Of a stretch of 64,000 bases of DNA, positions 39,407 to 50,062 are shown piece by piece. The notes beneath the pieces were generated by a model. That model was given only the letters and a program-made list of their open reading frames with translations. It ran no database searches and had not been told where the DNA came from. Each line of letters begins with the position of its first letter. Position 1 is the first letter of the stretch. The stretch lies in the NCBI GenBank assembly GCA_002495685.1, contig DAGJ01000021.1, forward strand, positions 243,136 to 307,135, in the 5' to 3' direction. The translations under genes and the position numbers were made by a program. This DNA comes from Methanobrevibacter sp. UBA412 (lineage in GTDB: Archaea > Methanobacteriota > Methanobacteria > Methanobacteriales > Methanobacteriaceae).

Positions 39407-39865
39407 ATGTTAATATTAGAAGCTACAATTTCAGATTTGAGATCAATACTTGAATTGCAATATTTGGCATATCAAAAAGAGGCTGAAATTTTAGATGACT
39501 ACGAACTTGATCCATTAAAAGAAACTGAAGAAGAAATTGAAGAAGCATTCTTTAATGGAGTTATTTTAAAAGCTATTGATGATTTAGGTCATATTGTAGG
39601 TTCTGTTAGAGCATTTAAAAAAGAAGATACTGTTTTTATAGAAAGATTAATAGTTGATCCTAATTTAACTGGAAATGGGATAGGATCAAAATTATTAGAT
39701 GCTGCTGAAAAATTATTACCTAGTAAACGTTATGAATTTTTTTCTTCAGATATTATTTCACATAATTTAGATTTTTTCAGAAATAATGGATATAAAGAGT
39801 TTAAAGCAGAATTTATAAAACCTAATGTTCGTGCTGTATACTTTGAAAAATTATCAACTGATTAA
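39407..39865 (+). CDS. GNAT family N-acetyltransferase
   Basis: 152-residue single-domain GNAT protein. The acetyl-CoA binding motif A is FIERLIVDPNLTGNGIGSKLLDAAE (Q/R-x-x-G-x-G/A seen as TGNGIG). A C-terminal FFRNNGYKEF motif B follows. It is similar to small-molecule or protein N-acetyltransferases; substrate unknown. No ribosome site is present, consistent with leaderless translation from the TATA box at 39381. Confidence 0.85.
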   Translation: MLILEATISDLRSILELQYLAYQKEAEILDDYELDPLKETEEEIEEAFFNGVILKAIDDLGHIVGSVRAFKKEDTVFIERLIVDPNLTGNGIGSKLLDAAEKLLPSKRYEFFSSDIISHNLDFFRNNGYKEFKAEFIKPNVRAVYFEKLSTD

Positions 39866-39877
39866 GTTTCATAACTC

Positions 39878-39907
39878 ATTTGTATTGTAAATACAAATTT
39901 TTTTTTA
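39878..39907. terminator. Hairpin plus T-run between convergent GNAT and cobQ genes
   Basis: ATTTGTATT (39878-39886) pairs with AATACAAAT (39890-39898) around GTA, followed by nine T. It ends at the cobQ stop codon (39905-39907), so it can serve the plus-strand gene directly. Confidence 0.72.
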
Positions 39908-41455
39908 TTCAAATAATAATTTATCAATATAATTCATGTCAACATTTTCTTCAACAATTTTAGCTAATTTTTCAATATTTAAATCTTTATTTGTTTCATA
40001 AGGATCTAATCCATTATTAATAGGAATCCCCTTTTGTTTTCTAATATAATTTAAAAATTCTCTTCTAAAATTGTAATTATGGAATATTCCATGGAAATAT
40101 GTTCCAATAACATTTTTTTCTACTGCACCATCAAATGTACTGTTTTCATTGTTACCTATGCCTTTTTTAATTTTTAATAATGGCAATGATCCATTTAGTA
40201 TTGTTGTACCTTCATGTAATTCATAACCAGTTATTTTTTCACCACCTATTTTATTAAAAATTTTTCCAATATTATCCTTTTTATTGTTTCCATAATTTTC
40301 AATGATTTCATTTGCAAGAATTGCTTCGCTTTGTTTTACTACTTTTTCCTTTCTTTCAAATTGGCTATCTATATTTAACAATCCCAAACCTTTTATTGTT
40401 CCTTTTTGAGATTCTTTATTGAATTCATCATAAATATTATTCCCAAGCATTTGATATCCTCCACAAATGCCAATGATTGGTATTCTTTCACTTAATTTTA
40501 TGATTTCATCTGCTTTTCCACTATTTTTTAATTCAATTGTATCCAAAATTGTGTTTCTTGTACCTGGAATTATTAAAGCATCCACATTTCCAATTTCTTC
40601 ATTAAGATCTATTAATTTTAATCCAACATCTTCTTCAAATTCAAATGGATCTATATCTGTGAAGTTAGCTATTTTTGGAAGTTTTATTACACCTATAGTT
40701 ATAGGTTTATTTGATTTAAATTTATGTTCATATAAACTTGCAGAATCTTCTTCAGGTAACTTTAAACTATGATCATAAGGTAATACTCCTAATATAGGAG
40801 CATTTATGATTTTTTCTATTTTTTCTATTCCTGGTTGTAATATGTTTAAGTTTCCACTAAATTTATTTATTATTACAGCTTTTAATCTTGATCTATCATG
40901 GTCATCTAATAATTGGAATGTTCCAGCTATTGATGCAAAAACTCCTCCTCTATCTATATCTGCTACTAAAATGACATTAGCATCAGCAATATGGGCTATT
41001 TCCATATTTGCTATATCTTCTTTACGCATATTTATTTCAGCTGGAGATCCTGCTCCTTCTATTATTATAATGTCATTTTTTTCTTTTAAAATATTTAATG
41101 ATTCGTTAATTGCTTTCAATGCATATTCTCTGCAATTGTGTTGGTAGTCATAAAAATTCATATCTCCTATTGCTTTTCCCTGAATTATTACCTGTGATGT
41201 GAATTCCCCTTTAGGTTTTAATAATATGGGGTTCATATGAACACTTGGTTCTATTTTTGCAGCATTTGCTTGCAAAACTTGTGCGATTCCCATTTCTTTA
41301 TTTTCATATGTTGTGAATGAGTTCAATGACATATTCTGTGATTTGAAAGGTGCTACTTTGTATCCTCTATTTGCATATATTCTACATAGTGCTGCTGTTA
41401 CTACACTTTTTCCTGCATTTGATGAGGTACCTTGAATCATGATACATTTTGTCAT
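39905..41455 (-). CDS. cobQ: Cobyric acid synthase
   Basis: 516-residue CobQ/CbiP, which amidates four side chains of adenosylcobyrinate diamide using glutamine. N-terminal MIQGTSSNAGKSVVTAALCR is the dethiobiotin-synthetase-like ATP site. The C-terminal glutaminase domain has the nucleophile in IIGICGGYQMLG and its His in IGTYFHGIFHN. Full length. It stands apart from cbiD. Divergent from lonB. Confidence 0.95.
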   Translation of the reverse strand: MTKCIMIQGTSSNAGKSVVTAALCRIYANRGYKVAPFKSQNMSLNSFTTYENKEMGIAQVLQANAAKIEPSVHMNPILLKPKGEFTSQVIIQGKAIGDMNFYDYQHNCREYALKAINESLNILKEKNDIIIIEGAGSPAEINMRKEDIANMEIAHIADANVILVADIDRGGVFASIAGTFQLLDDHDRSRLKAVIINKFSGNLNILQPGIEKIEKIINAPILGVLPYDHSLKLPEEDSASLYEHKFKSNKPITIGVIKLPKIANFTDIDPFEFEEDVGLKLIDLNEEIGNVDALIIPGTRNTILDTIELKNSGKADEIIKLSERIPIIGICGGYQMLGNNIYDEFNKESQKGTIKGLGLLNIDSQFERKEKVVKQSEAILANEIIENYGNNKKDNIGKIFNKIGGEKITGYELHEGTTILNGSLPLLKIKKGIGNNENSTFDGAVEKNVIGTYFHGIFHNYNFRREFLNYIRKQKGIPINNGLDPYETNKDLNIEKLAKIVEENVDMNYIDKLLFE

Positions 41456-41796
41456 AATATTTTTTTCCTTTTATAATTTTAGTTATTTTTTTATTTTTTA
41501 TATTTATTAAAGTTAATTTTTATTAATTTAATTTGTTTTGATTTTTTTATTAATGTTTGGAACAAAATTTATATGATATAAAATAGTTAAATAAATATTG
41601 TTAAAAACTTAATTAATATTTTTAATTAATCATTTTTATTAACAGTACCAAAATATTAAACTTACAAAAATTAATTAAATTCAATATGTTTATATACATT
41701 TAAATGTAATTAATAAATAGAAACTTTAAGTAACAAAAATTTATTAAAAACATTAAATGTAAAACAGATTAAAACTCGAAAAAACAGAGGTTTACC
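41456..41796. other. Divergent intergenic region with lonB promoter
   Basis: 341 AT-rich bases. TTTATATA at 41689-41696 is a good TATA box for lonB and predicts a leader of roughly 75-80 bases, ending in the GAGGTTT ribosome site. The leader is A-rich without an obvious fold. No ORF was found. Confidence 0.45.
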
Positions 41797-43782
41797 ATGA
41801 AATTTGAAGAAAAATCAACAACTGATTTTGTTGATGAAAAAGTAGAAGCAGAAAAAGAACAATCTGAAGAAGAAAAATTTGTTCCTTCTACAAATAAACC
41901 TATGCTTGACTATGAGAATATAGGCAATACTGGTGACATAAATGTACCGCCACTTTTAATAGACCAAGTAATTGGGCATGAAGAATCAGTAGAAACTATT
42001 AAAAAAGCAGCAAAACAAAGAAGAAACGTTCTCCTTATCGGAGATCCTGGTGTAGGAAAATCAATGCTTGCAAAAGGAATGGCTGAATTATTACCACCTG
42101 AAGTATTACAAGATATTTTAGTATATCCTAATGCAGAAGACCCTAATAATCCAATCATTAGACCAGTACCTGCAGGTGAAGGTAAAAAAATCGTAAAAGC
42201 AAACAAATCTAATGCAAAAGTTTATGAAGAAAAGAAAATGATGTTAGTAATGTTTGCAGTAGCTGCTATATTTGCTTTAGGTTTATACTACCAAAAAATA
42301 TTTGAAGCAATAATAGCTGTACTATTAATTATATTTATTGCAATGCAAATTAAACCAAAAAACACAACATTATCTCCAAAATTATTAGTTAATAATGGAG
42401 ATAGAAGATTTGCACCATTTATGGATGGAACTGGATCACATGCAGGAGCATTACTTGGTGATGTAAGACACGATCCATACCAATCTGGAGGGTTAGGAAC
42501 ACCTGCACATGAACGTGTAGAAGCGGGTATGATTCATAAAGCTAATAAAGGTGTTTTATACATTGATGAAATTGGAACAATGTCTACTAAAACTCAACAA
42601 GAATTATTATCTGCAATGCAAGAAAAAAAATATTCTATCACAGGACAAAGTGAAAACAGTAGTGGGGCTATGGTAAGATCTCAATCTGTTCCATGTGATT
42701 TTGTTTTAGTTGCTTCTGGTAATATTAAAGTATTAGAAGGAATGCACCCAGCAATGCGTTCAAGAATAAGAGGATATGGTTATGAAGTTTTCATGAAAGA
42801 TTCAATGGAAGATACTTTAGAAAATCGTAAAAAATTAGTGCAATTTGTAGCACAAGAAATTAAAAACGATGGAAGAATCCCTCAATTCAAACCAGATGCA
42901 CTTGATGAAATAATATTAGAAGCAAAACGTAGGTCTGGTAAAAAAGATTCATTAACACTTAAACTTAGAGATTTAGGTGGATTAGTAAGAGCTGCTGGAG
43001 ATGTTGCAATTGAACAATCAGCACCATTTGTAACAGCTGATCATGTAATCACTGCTAAAAAATATTCTAGAACTTTAGAACAACAAATGGCTGATATGTC
43101 TATTGTTCAAAGAAAAGAATACAGTATGTTTAACCCTAAAGGTGGAAAAGTCGGTATGGTTAATGGTTTAGCAATTATCGGTGATAGATCAGGTATAGTA
43201 TCACCAATTGCTGCTGAAGCTGCACCAGCACAAAGTAAAAATGAAGGGAAAATTATAGCAACAGGAAAACTTGGAGAAATAGCTAAAGAATCTGTACAAA
43301 ATGTAAGTGCATTAGTTAAAAAATATACAGATAAAGATACCTCTGATTATGATATTCATGTTCAATTTATTCAAACATATGATGGTGTTGAAGGGGACAG
43401 TGCTAGTGTATCTATAGCTGCAGCTGTAATAAGTGCAATCGAAGATATACCACTTGATCAAACTGTTGCATTAACAGGTTCTTTAAATGTCCGTGGAGAT
43501 GTAATGCCTATTGGTGGAGCAACAGGTAAAATTGAAGCTGCTGCAGAAGCTGGAATAAAAACTGTTTTAATTCCAAAAAGTAATATGAAAGATGTTATGA
43601 TAGAATCTAAGTATGAAAAAATGATTAAAATTATTCCAATGAGTACTCTTAGTGATGTTCTTGAACACATTTTAATTAATGGTAATAAGAAAGATAATTT
43701 AATTAATCATATTAAAAAACTTGGAAATCATGTAGCTGAAAACATACCAGAAAGTACTATTAAAACTCCAAATGCACATTAA
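41797..43782 (+). CDS. lonB: Membrane-bound ATP-dependent protease LonB
   Basis: 661-residue archaeal LonB. An acidic N-terminal stretch (residues 1-35), Walker A GDPGVGKS at 82-89, two membrane helices at about 148-186 inserted in the AAA+ domain (specific to archaeal LonB), Walker [12 protein letters not shown], and a C-terminal Lon protease domain. The catalytic Ser is in GDSASVS (about residue 535) and the Lys in GATGKIEAA (about 578). It degrades misfolded and some membrane proteins. GAGGT precedes the ATG, and a hairpin terminator follows. Confidence 0.95.
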   Translation: MKFEEKSTTDFVDEKVEAEKEQSEEEKFVPSTNKPMLDYENIGNTGDINVPPLLIDQVIGHEESVETIKKAAKQRRNVLLIGDPGVGKSMLAKGMAELLPPEVLQDILVYPNAEDPNNPIIRPVPAGEGKKIVKANKSNAKVYEEKKMMLVMFAVAAIFALGLYYQKIFEAIIAVLLIIFIAMQIKPKNTTLSPKLLVNNGDRRFAPFMDGTGSHAGALLGDVRHDPYQSGGLGTPAHERVEAGMIHKANKGVLYIDEIGTMSTKTQQELLSAMQEKKYSITGQSENSSGAMVRSQSVPCDFVLVASGNIKVLEGMHPAMRSRIRGYGYEVFMKDSMEDTLENRKKLVQFVAQEIKNDGRIPQFKPDALDEIILEAKRRSGKKDSLTLKLRDLGGLVRAAGDVAIEQSAPFVTADHVITAKKYSRTLEQQMADMSIVQRKEYSMFNPKGGKVGMVNGLAIIGDRSGIVSPIAAEAAPAQSKNEGKIIATGKLGEIAKESVQNVSALVKKYTDKDTSDYDIHVQFIQTYDGVEGDSASVSIAAAVISAIEDIPLDQTVALTGSLNVRGDVMPIGGATGKIEAAAEAGIKTVLIPKSNMKDVMIESKYEKMIKIIPMSTLSDVLEHILINGNKKDNLINHIKKLGNHVAENIPESTIKTPNAH

Positions 43783-43791
43783 TTAAATATT

Positions 43792-43817
43792 TAGTTATAA
43801 TTTTTTCTTTATAACTA
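43792..43817 (+). terminator. Hairpin terminator after lonB
   Basis: TAGTTATAA (43792-43800) and TTATAACTA (43809-43817) form a 9-bp perfect stem with a T-rich 8-base loop. T-rich sequence follows. The stem is all A-T except one pair, so it is weaker than the histone terminator. Confidence 0.5.
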
Positions 43818-43954
43818 TCTTTTCTATTTTTTATTTTTATTTTATCTCAATTTTTTTATTTTAATTTAATTATTATTAAAAACCTTATTATAATATGAAG
43901 ATTAAAATATATTATAGTTATATATTAAATAATATTATTTTTCATGGTGATAAA

Positions 43955-44854
43955 TTGATAATTGGTGGTTCAGCATCACAAAGTTTAGCTGCTAAAGTAG
44001 CTGAAGAATTAGGGGACATTATATGTCCAATAGAAACTAAAAAATTTCCCGATGGGGAAAGATATCTCAGATTTAAAGAAGATGTAGAAGGCGAAGAAGT
44101 TACAGTTATCCAATCTACAGGATTTCCTCAAGACGAACATTTAATAGAATTATTATTTTTAATAAAAAATTTAAAAAGTTTAAATGCGAAAAAAATTAAA
44201 GTTGTTGTTCCATATTTAGGTTATGGTAGGCAGGAATTAAGATTTAAACCAGGTGAAGCGATTTCTGCACAATTTGTTGCAGAATTAATTGAAGATTCTG
44301 GGGCTGATGAATTTATAAGCATTAATCTTCATGAAGATAGTGTGAGAGAATTTTTCAATATTCCTACATTGAATTTATCTGCTATGCCTCCTATTGCTGA
44401 TTATATTAACACTATTACAGAAGACCCAATTATTATTGCTCCTGATAAAGGGGCTTTAGGTTTTGCTGAAGAAATTGCAAAAATTTTAAATTGTAATTGT
44501 ACTTACATGAGCAAAGTTCGATTAGGTCCAGATAAAGTTGAAACTCGAATAGTTGATGTTGAAGATTCTACTGAAACTAATTCTAAAGTAGGAATTAATG
44601 CTGTTAAAAATAAAGAAGCTGTTATTATTGATGATATTATTGCTACTGGAGGCACTATTGTTAATGCAGTGAATATTTTACAAGAATATGGTGCAAAGTC
44701 TGTTAATGTTTGTTGTGTTCACCCAACATTAGTCAACGATGCAGTTATAAAAATTTATGCTGCAGGTGCAAAGAATCTTGCAGGTACAGATACATTGAAA
44801 TCTGATGTCAGTTGTATAACAGTAGCTAAAGTTATTGCAGATGCAATAAAATAA
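43955..44854 (+). CDS. prs: Ribose-phosphate pyrophosphokinase
   Basis: PRPP synthase for nucleotide, histidine and methanopterin synthesis. I start it at TTG 43955 (299 aa), giving (M)IIGGSASQSLAAKVAEEL as in archaeal homologues. GGTGAT immediately upstream acts as the ribosome site. The ATG at 43895 would add 20 residues unlike the family. Motifs: FPDGERYLR, PYLGYGRQELRFKPGEAIS, and the PRPP-binding loop VIIDDIIATGGT. Confidence 0.9.
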   Translation: MIIGGSASQSLAAKVAEELGDIICPIETKKFPDGERYLRFKEDVEGEEVTVIQSTGFPQDEHLIELLFLIKNLKSLNAKKIKVVVPYLGYGRQELRFKPGEAISAQFVAELIEDSGADEFISINLHEDSVREFFNIPTLNLSAMPPIADYINTITEDPIIIAPDKGALGFAEEIAKILNCNCTYMSKVRLGPDKVETRIVDVEDSTETNSKVGINAVKNKEAVIIDDIIATGGTIVNAVNILQEYGAKSVNVCCVHPTLVNDAVIKIYAAGAKNLAGTDTLKSDVSCITVAKVIADAIK

Positions 44855-44891
44855 AAATTATTTATAAAAATATTAAAAGGAATTAATTAAA

Positions 44892-45272
44892 ATGCATGAA
44901 TTATCAATGGCTCAAGGAATTTTCACTACTGTAATGGATACTGCAGAATCTAATGATGCTACTGAAGTTACTAAAGTTATAATTGAAGTTGGCCGATTAG
45001 CTATGATTAATCCGGAACAAATCAGTTTTTTATTAGATGTTTTGAAGGAGAATACTATAGCTGAAGATGCTGATTTTGTTATTAATGAAATCCCTGTTGA
45101 AATAGAATGTCAAGAATGTGATTATAAAGGGATTGTATCCCTTGATGGTTTAGATCATTATGCTCCTATTATTAAATGTCCTAAATGTGAGACTCCACGA
45201 ATACTAATTTTAAATGGTAAAGATATAATAGTGAAAAATATTGTAATTGAAAAACCTGATGAAGATGAATAA
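44892..45272 (+). CDS. hypA: Hydrogenase nickel incorporation protein HypA
   Basis: 126-residue HypA, a nickel chaperone for NiFe hydrogenases. The N-terminal MHELSMAQGI supplies the nickel-binding His2. A zinc site is formed by CQECDYKG and CPKCETP. hypB follows 36 bases later with a strong AGGAGGAT site, so the two form an operon. The other hyp genes are not here. Confidence 0.95.
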   Translation: MHELSMAQGIFTTVMDTAESNDATEVTKVIIEVGRLAMINPEQISFLLDVLKENTIAEDADFVINEIPVEIECQECDYKGIVSLDGLDHYAPIIKCPKCETPRILILNGKDIIVKNIVIEKPDEDE

Positions 45273-45308
45273 ATTAATTATTTAAAAATTTTTTTAGGAG
45301 GATATAAA

Positions 45309-45968
45309 ATGCATAAAGTAGCAAGTGTTGAAGTAGAAAAAAATATTATGAAAGCTAATGAAGCTATAGCTGAAAGAAATAAAAAGTTATTAGAAGATAA
45401 TAATATTTATTGTGTTGATTTCGTAGGTGCTATCGGTTCAGGTAAAACTTCTTTAATTGAAGATATCATAGAAAATGTTGATGAAAATATTGGAGTAGTT
45501 GCTGGGGATGTAATTAGTAAATTCGATGCTGAAAGAATTAAATCTCATGATGTTCCAGTTGTAGGTTTAAACACTGGTAAAGAATGTCATTTAGATGCAC
45601 ATCTTGTAGAACACTCTTTAGAAGATATGCCTTTAGATAAAATTGATTGTTTATTTATAGAAAACGTTGGAAACTTAATTTGTCCTGTTGACTTTGCATT
45701 AGGTTCTCATATGAGAGTTGTTGTAGTAAGTGTTACTGAAGGTGATGATACTGTTGAAAAACATCCACTTATTTTCCAAAGTGCTGATTTAATTATTATT
45801 AATAAAATAGATTTAGCAGAAGCAGTTGGTGCGGATACTAATAAAATGGTTGCTGATGCTAAAGGATTAAATCCCAATGTTAAAATTATAACTTCTAGTT
45901 TAAAAGAAGGTAAAGGACTAGATGATATAATTGAAGCTATTAAAGAACAAAAACCTGAAAATTTATAA
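45309..45968 (+). CDS. hypB: Hydrogenase nickel incorporation GTPase HypB
   Basis: 219-residue GTPase of the SIMIBI class that drives nickel insertion with HypA. P-loop GAIGSGKTS at residues 40-48, dimer metal site in GKECHLDAH, and the base-recognition NKIDLAEA. No N-terminal His-rich nickel-storage tail is present, unlike many bacterial HypB proteins. Confidence 0.95.
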   Translation: MHKVASVEVEKNIMKANEAIAERNKKLLEDNNIYCVDFVGAIGSGKTSLIEDIIENVDENIGVVAGDVISKFDAERIKSHDVPVVGLNTGKECHLDAHLVEHSLEDMPLDKIDCLFIENVGNLICPVDFALGSHMRVVVVSVTEGDDTVEKHPLIFQSADLIIINKIDLAEAVGADTNKMVADAKGLNPNVKIITSSLKEGKGLDDIIEAIKEQKPENL

Positions 45969-46026
45969 GAAATTTTCTGTTATTCTAAATTTATTAATAT
46001 TATTTAAGTAATTAGGTGGGTTTTCA

Positions 46027-47061
46027 TTGAAAATTTGGATTGATATATCAAATGCTCCTCATGTTCGCTTTTTTAAGGATGTTATTAAATATTTAATTGA
46101 TGAGGGAGAAGATGTTATTGTAACTACTCGTCAATTTGGTGATATTCATAAACTTATGGATATGTATGGTATTGATTATATTAGTGTAGGGAAACATGGG
46201 GTTAGTTTAAAAGATAAGCTTAGAGAGAGCACAACACGTGTAACTGATTTATTTGATATTATTGCAGATGAAAAAATTGATGTAGCTGTTTCTAAGCATA
46301 GTATAGAACTTCCTAGAATTAGTTTTGGTTTAGGTATTCCTAGTTTGTATATTTTAGATAATGAGCATGCTGTTGCTGCTAATAAATTAACTCTTCCTTT
46401 ATGTGATCGGATTATTGCTCCTAAAATTATAGATGTTTGGAAGTTAATGGAATATGGTGCAGATCCTAATAAAATTTTACCTTATAATGGGACTTCTGAA
46501 TTGATGCATTTTAAGAGTTTTAACTATAATGATGATATATTTGATGATTTAGGTTTAATTTTAAAGAAAAGTAAAACCATATTTATGCGTCCAGAACCTT
46601 CTCTTGCTAGTTATTTGGATGCAGATTGCCGCAAATCTGTGTTGTCTCCTATTGTTGAAGTATTAAAAGAATATGCTAATATCCTTGTTCTTCCAAGATT
46701 TAAAGAACAATCTAAAATTTTTGAAGGTATTGATAATGTGACTATTTTGGAACCTCCAGTGGATACTAGTAGTATTATTAAAAAAGCAGATTTAGTTATT
46801 GGTGCTGGGGGTACTATGAATAGGGAGGCTGCTATTCTTCAAACTCCTGTTATTTCTTGTTATCCTGGTACTTGCTTGTCTGTAGATAAATTTTATATTA
46901 ATCAAGGTTTAATGTATAGGTCTAATAATCTTGATGATATTATTAATAAAGCTTTGAGTTTTATTGTTAATCCTCATGAACCTATAGATGTTAACCACGA
47001 TGACTTATTTAAAATAGTACTAAATAACATTTATGATTTAGGTAAAAATGGAAAACCATAA
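46027..47061 (+). CDS. DUF354 family protein, glycosyltransferase-like
   Basis: 344-residue protein of the archaeal DUF354 family, with a GT-B-like two-domain fold. MKIWIDISNAPHVRFFKDVI at the start, then SVGKHG, and late VIGAGGTMNREAAILQTPVI, which resembles the nucleotide-sugar site of GT-B enzymes. TTG 46027 is the start, with AGGTGGG nine bases ahead and no nearby ATG. A role in surface glycans is likely, by fold only. Confidence 0.83.
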   Translation: MKIWIDISNAPHVRFFKDVIKYLIDEGEDVIVTTRQFGDIHKLMDMYGIDYISVGKHGVSLKDKLRESTTRVTDLFDIIADEKIDVAVSKHSIELPRISFGLGIPSLYILDNEHAVAANKLTLPLCDRIIAPKIIDVWKLMEYGADPNKILPYNGTSELMHFKSFNYNDDIFDDLGLILKKSKTIFMRPEPSLASYLDADCRKSVLSPIVEVLKEYANILVLPRFKEQSKIFEGIDNVTILEPPVDTSSIIKKADLVIGAGGTMNREAAILQTPVISCYPGTCLSVDKFYINQGLMYRSNNLDDIINKALSFIVNPHEPIDVNHDDLFKIVLNNIYDLGKNGKP

Positions 47062-47132
47062 TAATGTTTTTAATTATTTTATTACTTTACATAAATTTTA
47101 AGTAGTAATAAATTATTAATGTTATTATAATG

Positions 47133-47205
<73 letters not shown>

Positions 47206-47362
47206 TTTAAATATTGAAGATTATTTATACTGTAAAATGAAAATTAAAAGAATAATTTTTGTTTTATAATGAAAAAATTTAATATTATAAATAAACTCAT
47301 ATTATAAAATTCAAAAGTAAATTAGTTAATTAAAAAATATTATAATATATGTGTGATAAAAA

Positions 47363-48445
47363 ATGGCGTTTATAGCTCAAAATCATTTTCAATTTATATT
47401 AGAAATAGCAGCAATAATATTTGCAAGTATGATATTTATAATTAACTTAGTGCCATTATCACTAAGTATTGTAACATTCTTGTCTTTATTCTTAGCTATA
47501 GTATTCACTTTACTATTTGCAGGTGATATTGCTTTACTATTTCTATCGTTTGGTCAACATGAATTTACACATACATTTGGACCGATAGCTTTACTTGCTA
47601 TAATAACCGCTCTAGCTTCATTAAAAATTATGGAACGTTCAGGAGTAAATGTACAAGGGCTTAAAAGACTTGTATACATATTACTTGCTCTAATAACTTT
47701 ATTTGGAGGAATGATGCATAGATCCTTCTTAATATTATGGATTCTTGGTTTATTCATAGGATATCTTATTATATCTAAATCTTTCCGAGAAAAATCATTT
47801 TTAACCATAAAAAGAGTATTAATATTTTTAGGATTAGGTGTTGCAGCATTTGGTTTAATGGAATTATTAGCAAAAGTATCTGGAATGCAAGTATTCAGTC
47901 CAATGTTACGTATTAATCGTCTTGAAAATAACAGTCTCTCAAGTATTCAAATGGTACTTCATAATACAAATCTAATTGGGCATGTTCAAAATTCATCATA
48001 TTGGGGATCACAAGGATTAGGTTTTGCAGATGGGTATATAAGTTTACCAATGCAATTCATCTTATTATTTGGATTACCTTTCCCAATGTTCTTTGGTTTA
48101 TTAGTATCTAAAAAAGATATTATTGATTATATGCTTCCAGGAACTTTCGGATATGCATATGATTTTGGATATTTAACGATGATTGCCTTAGTTGCATTTG
48201 TGGTAATAACGTTGATTGTTGGATTAAAAATTTTACAAAAATACCGTGATAAGCGTGAAAGAAAAAATAAAAAATATTTAGGTAAAGAAGTATTATTGAT
48301 TGGATCATTAACTGCATTCACTACCCAAGCAATTATTGGTTTATTTGTATTTAACAGAACTATAAATGGAACGGCATTATTAACATTTATTGTTTTAGCT
48401 TCTTTAGTATGGGGAAATGTTGTAACTCTTAAACGAAGCAACTAA
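47363..48445 (+). CDS. Polytopic membrane protein of unknown function
   Basis: 360 residues with about nine hydrophobic segments (for example ILEIAAIIFASMIFIINLV, PIALLAIITALASL and FILLFGLPFPMFFGLLV) and a basic stretch KYRDKRERKNKKYLG before the last two helices. I do not recognise the family. The ATG has GTGATAAAAA upstream. Its neighbours, tRNA-Ala and a zinc-ribbon membrane protein, give no functional clue. Confidence 0.65.
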   Translation: MAFIAQNHFQFILEIAAIIFASMIFIINLVPLSLSIVTFLSLFLAIVFTLLFAGDIALLFLSFGQHEFTHTFGPIALLAIITALASLKIMERSGVNVQGLKRLVYILLALITLFGGMMHRSFLILWILGLFIGYLIISKSFREKSFLTIKRVLIFLGLGVAAFGLMELLAKVSGMQVFSPMLRINRLENNSLSSIQMVLHNTNLIGHVQNSSYWGSQGLGFADGYISLPMQFILLFGLPFPMFFGLLVSKKDIIDYMLPGTFGYAYDFGYLTMIALVAFVVITLIVGLKILQKYRDKRERKNKKYLGKEVLLIGSLTAFTTQAIIGLFVFNRTINGTALLTFIVLASLVWGNVVTLKRSN

Positions 48446-48681
48446 ATCTTCATACACTTTTTACTTTTTTTCAAAATTAAAATACATTTTAATTATTTAT
48501 TTACTAATTCTTAAAAAAATTTACAATACTTCATTTTTTAATTTTCTATAAAAAATATTTTAATAATAAATCCTTAATATTTGATTTTTCAAAAAATTTA
48601 AAAAAATTCTTTATTCTATTTTAAGTTTAAAAATTAAAAAAAAAATAAAAAGTATTTAAAAAAAATTTCAAATTAATTTTC

Positions 48682-49482
48682 TTAGATTAATAATCTTAAC
48701 AGATAATATGTATTATCATAATAGTAAGATTGGTTTATCATTGAATTTATTGTTCCTATTATACTCATGAAAATTATTATAAATAAAAGTACTGGAATTA
48801 TTATCATTATCATAATTTCCACATCTGAAAATGATCTTCGTACTGGTAATTCTGGTTGTTCTTTTTTCCATAATTCATTTAATGATTCTTGTATGTTAAT
48901 AAGTACCCATATTTGAAGAAATGGTAATAAAATCCACACTATTAAATTCCCACCTGAAGAATATGAAGGGATATTTTCAAGTTTTAATTTTTTTTCATAT
49001 TGGTTAAAAAGTTCATATATAATTATCCAATTTACTATAGGTATTAATAAAAGTATAGTGAATAATACAGGACTAGTGTCCTCATGATAATACTCTTTTA
49101 AGGATGTGCTATTTTTATAATACCAATAAAAAGTATATAATCCTCCAGTCAATATCATAAGTAATGCTAACCTACGTATAGGTATTACATTTGATTCTTG
49201 CAGCATCCCTACATTATAATGTGCATTTTGAGGATTCGCACTGTTCAAAGAATTTCCACACTTTGGACAGTAATTGGAGTTTCCATTAATTTGGTTCCCA
49301 CATTGAGTACAAAAACTTTTAGTATTTTTCGTATTGCTTTTTATAGAATTCACATTTTTCTGTATCTGTGGAGGATTTATTTGTGTAACATTTATTTTTG
49401 CTCCACAATTATAACAAAACTTAGTGTCCTTTTCAACAATGGTTCCACATTGTGGACATTTTTCTTTTTCCATTTTCATCAT
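48682..49482 (-). CDS. Zinc-ribbon membrane protein, DUF4234-like
   Basis: 266 residues. Two zinc ribbons in the first 80 (CPQCGTIVEKDTKFCYNCG and CTQCGNQINGNSNYCPKCG), followed by an integral membrane domain with RRLALLMILTGGLYTFYWYYKN, as in DUF4234 proteins, and three further helices. AGGAAA precedes a cluster of ATG codons, so the start could be 49482, 49479 or 49473. Such ribbon-plus-membrane proteins are common in this order but unexplained. The next minus-strand gene begins at 49995. Confidence 0.75.
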   Translation of the reverse strand: MMKMEKEKCPQCGTIVEKDTKFCYNCGAKINVTQINPPQIQKNVNSIKSNTKNTKSFCTQCGNQINGNSNYCPKCGNSLNSANPQNAHYNVGMLQESNVIPIRRLALLMILTGGLYTFYWYYKNSTSLKEYYHEDTSPVLFTILLLIPIVNWIIIYELFNQYEKKLKLENIPSYSSGGNLIVWILLPFLQIWVLINIQESLNELWKKEQPELPVRRSFSDVEIMIMIIIPVLLFIIIFMSIIGTINSMINQSYYYDNTYYLLRLLI

Positions 49483-49515
49483 TTTCCTAAAAAATTTTTT
49501 TATTAATTTTCAAAA

Positions 49516-49995
49516 TCATGTTTGAATTTGATTTTTTAATTCCTCTGGTTTTTTTATCTGTATATTATGTATTTGATATTGATTCATTGTTTCATCAAAA
49601 CTTATATAATCTTTATATTGATAAAGTAATGTATTAATTGTGCAAATATCTATTCCAGTTTTCTCATAAATTTCAATATTTGTAATAGGTGTTTCTGAGT
49701 CTAATAAAACATTTAATATTGTATTATGTATTTGTTTATAAGCATCTAGTTTACTTATTAAATATTTTAACCCTTTAAGACTTATTTCTACTGATTTTAA
49801 ATCACCCTCTTTACTAATCCTTAATTCAACAAATTCTTTTTCAGCTAATTTTTTTAATATTTCAATGTTTTCGTTTTCACTGGTGTCTAAATCATATGTT
49901 AAGTTTATAAATTTCATGTATCGTATTCTTTTTGGTCCATTATCTTTTTGGCACATATTGTAAAGTATTTCTAATATTTTCAATTCAGAATCCAT
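49516..49995 (-). CDS. Hypothetical protein, possible winged helix
   Basis: 159 residues, largely helical. Two segments look like HTH or winged-helix elements: KILEILYNMCQKDNGPKRIRY at the start, and DSETPITNIEIYEKTGIDI with a following TINTLLYQY. It may be a regulator, perhaps of its divergent neighbour at 50063 or its co-directional zinc-ribbon neighbour. I cannot assign a family. Confidence 0.55.
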   Translation of the reverse strand: MDSELKILEILYNMCQKDNGPKRIRYMKFINLTYDLDTSENENIEILKKLAEKEFVELRISKEGDLKSVEISLKGLKYLISKLDAYKQIHNTILNVLLDSETPITNIEIYEKTGIDICTINTLLYQYKDYISFDETMNQYQIHNIQIKKPEELKNQIQT

Positions 49996-50062
49996 AATAT
50001 CTTTTTCTCCCTTAAATTTTTTTGTTAATGTTTATTATGGATGTTTTCTAAATATATCTTTT

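Noticed and set aside
43895..43954. ATG start for PRPP synthase
   Set aside because: The 20 added residues are unlike the family and precede the GGTGAT site that serves TTG 43955.
48120..48441. Two overlapping minus-strand ORFs
   Set aside because: They are shadows of the 47363-48445 membrane protein in other frames, with compositions typical of reversed hydrophobic codons.
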